From the NCBI GenBank assembly GCA_016342355.1, contig JAEINP010000037.1:1-54149 (forward strand): DNA of 54,149 nt. Reading direction: 5' to 3'. Origin of the DNA: Desulfatibacillum sp. Lineage in GTDB: Bacteria > Desulfobacterota > Desulfobacteria > Desulfobacterales > Desulfatibacillaceae. The notes below the pieces were generated by a model. The model had not been told where the DNA came from, did not search any database, and saw nothing but the letters and a program-made list of their open reading frames with translations. A program made the position numbers and the translations under genes. This document shows, piece by piece, positions 51,419 to 54,149 of this stretch (its first letter is position 1; each line of letters begins with the position of its first letter).

Positions 51419-53554
51419 TTACATTAACACACTGGTTTGGCCATGACCACCAGGAGGCTTGTAGGGAATAGTCAAACTGAACGAGGCCCCTTTTCCAGGC
51501 CCTTGACTATGGACGGTAAGGCTCCCGCCCATTTCACTAGCGGCCAGACTTCCGCTGTGGAGGCCAAATCCATGGCCTTTTTTCCTGGTGGTGAATCCGT
51601 GCGTAAAGATTTTGTCCAGGTTTTCCGGGAGTATGCCCACGCCATTGTCGGTGACAGTAATAATGATCTTGGCCTCCTCATCCTTTTTCACCGAAATATT
51701 AACGAATCCGTCGCTTATATTCGCGCTCTTTATGGCATGCTTGGCATTGGATAGGAGGTTCACCAAGATCTGCATGATCCGGTTCCTGTCCGCCAGAACT
51801 GGAGGCAGGTCTTCATACTCATAGTTCGTTCTGATCCCATGGCGGATAAAGGCGGTTTTATGGATGGTTGCGGCAGACTCCACCACTTCCCGGATATCCA
51901 ATATTTCCGTGAGGCCTGCGGCTTTGCCAAAGGACTGCTGCAGGCTGATTATGCTTGCCATATGTTCAACGTGTTCCGACAATTGTTTAGCGTCTTTTAA
52001 CATTTTTTGGCGTTCCCGGAATACGTGCTCAGCCAGTTCCACCAAATAGGCCGGAAGTTTTTTCCCTTTCGGATCTCGGGTCAAATAGTCATCCATGCCA
52101 TCTATATGCTCTTTAAGCATAGCCCCAACCCGTTCGAAATTGGCTACCCTGGAATTTTCCATACGATCCCTCAGAGAACCGGCTGTAACATGCACACTGT
52201 TCAGGATATTGCCCACATTGTGCAGGACGCCTGTGGCCACCTCCGCCATGCCCGCTTCCCTGGCCGCCAACACCAGTTGCTTGTGGGTTTTCTCCAGTTT
52301 GGCTTCCATCTCTTTCTGGTCCGTAATATCTTCCTGGACCACCACCACGTTGACGACTTCTTCATGGCGCTTGATGGGGTACATGGTGGTCCTCAACCAT
52401 AGTGTTTTGCCAGCCCCGAGTTTACCCTCGGCGGGCTGGATCAGAATGGGGGCGCCCTGCACAATTTCCCCGGCGAAGACCTTTTCCACCGAGTTTGTCG
52501 CCCGCATGTTCGCTTTCACAGCGGGGTCCTTCCGGATATTATATTTCCCCACCGCGTCTTCCCTGGCGACCCCCCACATGCGGCAATGAGCAGGATTGTT
52601 CTCCAATAGGGTTCCGTCCATGGCATAATATTCGTAGGCAATGGGAGACTGGGCAATCAGAGACATAAATCGCTCTTCACTTTCAATCAGCGCGTCTTCT
52701 GCGGCCTTACGCTGGCTGACGTCGATGATTGCCCCCTCCATGCAATCGTTTTCCGGGTAAATTCTCAGCGAATAGCTAGCCCAAAATTCCGACCCATCCC
52801 TTCGGAGCATCTGTACCTCATAATTGTCCACAAAGCCATCTATCAAAAGTTTCCGGCGCATGAGATCCCTGTCGTCTGGATTTTTATAAAACGCATAGGC
52901 TTTTAAACCCAGCAGCTCATCCCTGGTGAACTGGAACATCCTGGCGCATAATTCGTTGGCTTCCAAAACCTTGCCGTCCCTGATTCGGGTGCGCACAAGC
53001 CCAACCTGGGCGTTATGAAACAGGTTCCGGTACCGTTCTTCGCTGCTCCGCAGGTGCTCCTCCATCATCTTCCGGTCAGTGATATCCACCAAAATGCCCT
53101 GGAGGCCGGTAAACCCGGATTCCGACTCCATTCTTTTTGCGTTGGCGCGAATCCAGATGGCGGCTCCGTTTTTATCCATCATACGGTATTCTGTGACCAG
53201 ATTCTCCCCGTCCATTACTTTTTGGAACTGATCTATACGATTTGTCAGATCTTCCGGATGGACAAATTCCACAAAATTCCGGCCTATAACTTCCTCCCGG
53301 GTGTATCCGCTGAAAGCCAGAATATTTGGACTGATGTAGGTAATCGTGGCGTTTTCATCGGTGACGAAAACAATTTCGTTGATGTTCTCCACAAGGCTTT
53401 TGAATTTTTCTTCCAGGAAGGAAATTTTTAAGGGATCTTCAGCATCGGGATTCCCTGGCGCCGTATCGGTTGCATTGCCCGCGTTGCGGGCCAGTTCCTG
53501 CTCCAGTTCCCGCACTCTTTTTTCCAGGTCCTCATAGGAGGGTTTGTAATCCAT
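51419..53554 (-). CDS. Triple-PAS sensor histidine kinase
   Basis: A 711-residue cytoplasmic kinase. A short N-terminal coiled coil (YEDLEKRVRELEQELAR) is followed by three PAS domains: about 57-175 (IVFVTDENATITYISPNILAFSGY), about 180-295 and about 300-420. Each PAS has its PAC-like end. A DHp helix with ATGVLHNVGNILNSV (His448 region) and a HATPase domain with SNAKHAIK, DNGVGI and KGHGFGLHSGSLAA complete it. No transmembrane segment is visible. The DHp motif HNVGN is a variant of the usual HEL/RTPL. It stands alone and its response regulator is unknown. Confidence 0.88.
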   Translation of the reverse strand: MDYKPSYEDLEKRVRELEQELARNAGNATDTAPGNPDAEDPLKISFLEEKFKSLVENINEIVFVTDENATITYISPNILAFSGYTREEVIGRNFVEFVHPEDLTNRIDQFQKVMDGENLVTEYRMMDKNGAAIWIRANAKRMESESGFTGLQGILVDITDRKMMEEHLRSSEERYRNLFHNAQVGLVRTRIRDGKVLEANELCARMFQFTRDELLGLKAYAFYKNPDDRDLMRRKLLIDGFVDNYEVQMLRRDGSEFWASYSLRIYPENDCMEGAIIDVSQRKAAEDALIESEERFMSLIAQSPIAYEYYAMDGTLLENNPAHCRMWGVAREDAVGKYNIRKDPAVKANMRATNSVEKVFAGEIVQGAPILIQPAEGKLGAGKTLWLRTTMYPIKRHEEVVNVVVVQEDITDQKEMEAKLEKTHKQLVLAAREAGMAEVATGVLHNVGNILNSVHVTAGSLRDRMENSRVANFERVGAMLKEHIDGMDDYLTRDPKGKKLPAYLVELAEHVFRERQKMLKDAKQLSEHVEHMASIISLQQSFGKAAGLTEILDIREVVESAATIHKTAFIRHGIRTNYEYEDLPPVLADRNRIMQILVNLLSNAKHAIKSANISDGFVNISVKKDEEAKIIITVTDNGVGILPENLDKIFTHGFTTRKKGHGFGLHSGSLAASEMGGSLTVHSQGPGKGASFSLTIPYKPPGGHGQTSVLM

Positions 53555-53666
53555 AAAAGCCTCAAAGCAATAATATTTAAGATAATCCCCCCGGAGGGAG
53601 TAAAAAACAGCTTTGGAAGATATTTTTGCAAAAAGCGTACCCTTACCTATGCTATAAAAGAAGAAT

Positions 53667-54149
53667 ATGGGAAAAATGATTCAAACTGGATGGGAAGCAA
53701 CCGCCATAGATTATTCCGACGCCACCCCGGATATCGCATTCACATACGACCGACTGGGGCGTCAAATAGGCGTGACCGATGGCTCGGGCCAACGGAATTT
53801 TACCTTCAACGAATACTTGCAGCCAGAATCGGAGATCATTACCGGCGCGGTGCAGGCGGTTATAACAAGGGCCTACGATTCCATGGGCCGAGGCGCGGGA
53901 TTCTCTACGGATTCCAACTACGCCCTCACCTACGGGTACGATAGTTTCGGAAGATTCCAGAATGTGGGCTACGCCGTGGACGGCATGGCGGGCGCCGCGT
54001 CTTACGATTATCTTGCCAATTCCGGGTTGCTGGAGTCCGTGTCCATGCTCCAGGACGGGGCGAATACGGCAATCACGGCGACCTACGGATACGAACCCCA
54101 CCGGAACGTGAAAACCCTGGTCACCAACCAATTCGGCGCGGAAAAGGTT
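53667..54149 (+). CDS. RHS/YD-repeat protein, 5' part (runs off the window)
   Basis: The frame is open from ATG 53667 to the last base (161 codons). It reads YD-type repeats: FTYDRLGRQIGVTDGSGQ, RAYDSMGRGAG, TYGYDSFGRFQNVGY and ATYGYEPHRNVKTLV. RHS/YD-repeat proteins form large hollow shells that often enclose a C-terminal toxin. There is no signal peptide, the first repeat follows the start almost directly, and an in-frame TAA lies 9 bp upstream, so this may be a 5'-truncated copy or a displaced RHS module. The C-terminal end is not visible. Confidence 0.65.
   Translation, partial: MGKMIQTGWEATAIDYSDATPDIAFTYDRLGRQIGVTDGSGQRNFTFNEYLQPESEIITGAVQAVITRAYDSMGRGAGFSTDSNYALTYGYDSFGRFQNVGYAVDGMAGAASYDYLANSGLLESVSMLQDGANTAITATYGYEPHRNVKTLVTNQFGAEKV

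Overview
The gene content suggests a mesophilic anaerobe of the Desulfobacterota (Desulfobacterales-like, for example a Desulfatibacillum-type sulfate reducer). The grounds are a tungsten-type aldehyde:ferredoxin oxidoreductase, an ADP-forming acyl-CoA synthetase subunit, an acyl-CoA ligase inside a branched-chain-type ABC operon, multi-PAS histidine kinases, and strong AAAGGAG ribosome binding sites. This placement is inference; there is no rRNA or other phylogenetic marker in the window.

Region 1 (1-2173): a truncated copy of a palindromic dispersed repeat, a cysteine-rich YkgJ-like protein and an ADP-forming acyl-CoA synthetase alpha-type subunit, the two genes being read leftwards. Region 2 (2506-8441): a large R-body (Reb) operon. 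Seven tandem canonical RebB genes are followed by four divergent Reb-family genes, one of which appears to start with ATC, and three interspersed genes of unknown function. Region 3 (8758-18580): a complete chemosensory operon in the order CheW, CheR-TPR, CheW, MCP, CheA-REC, CheB, REC-HD-GYP. The parts list is that of the Wsp pathway, but the output protein is an HD-GYP phosphodiesterase instead of a GGDEF cyclase. Regions 2 and 3 are on the same strand, about 315 bp apart, and together are the most interesting part of the window: a possible c-di-GMP-linked sensory pathway beside an R-body locus.

Region 4 (18818-24398): a secreted M14 metallocarboxypeptidase with a dockerin-like tail, a TetR regulator with a penicillin-acylase-family hydrolase, a full-length 150-bp palindromic element, and RidA. 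Region 5 (24721-29533): a leftward AOR gene and a hypothetical gene, divergent from a TetR regulator and a multi-cluster iron-sulfur protein whose promoter carries a palindrome. Region 6 (29623-37775): a membrane protein with a spermidine-synthase-like domain, then rightward two histidine kinases (PAS-HK and REC-PAS-HK), a HAD phosphatase, a metallophosphoesterase and two small or unknown proteins ending at a strong terminator.

Region 7 (37876-46035): a leftward operon for a Liv-type ABC transporter (binding protein, LivH, LivM, acyl-CoA ligase, LivG, LivF), divergent from a MerR regulator. The 846-bp intergenic region holds repeated CGTATA half-sites. Region 8 (46115-54149): a methyltransferase, a short-chain dehydrogenase and 3-hydroxyacyl-CoA dehydrogenase pair behind a TetR-type box, Tag glycosylase with an acyltransferase, a SUMF1-like lipoprotein or secreted protein, a triple-PAS kinase, and the 5' part of an RHS/YD-repeat reading frame running off the window. 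I found no tRNA, rRNA, CRISPR array or transposase gene.
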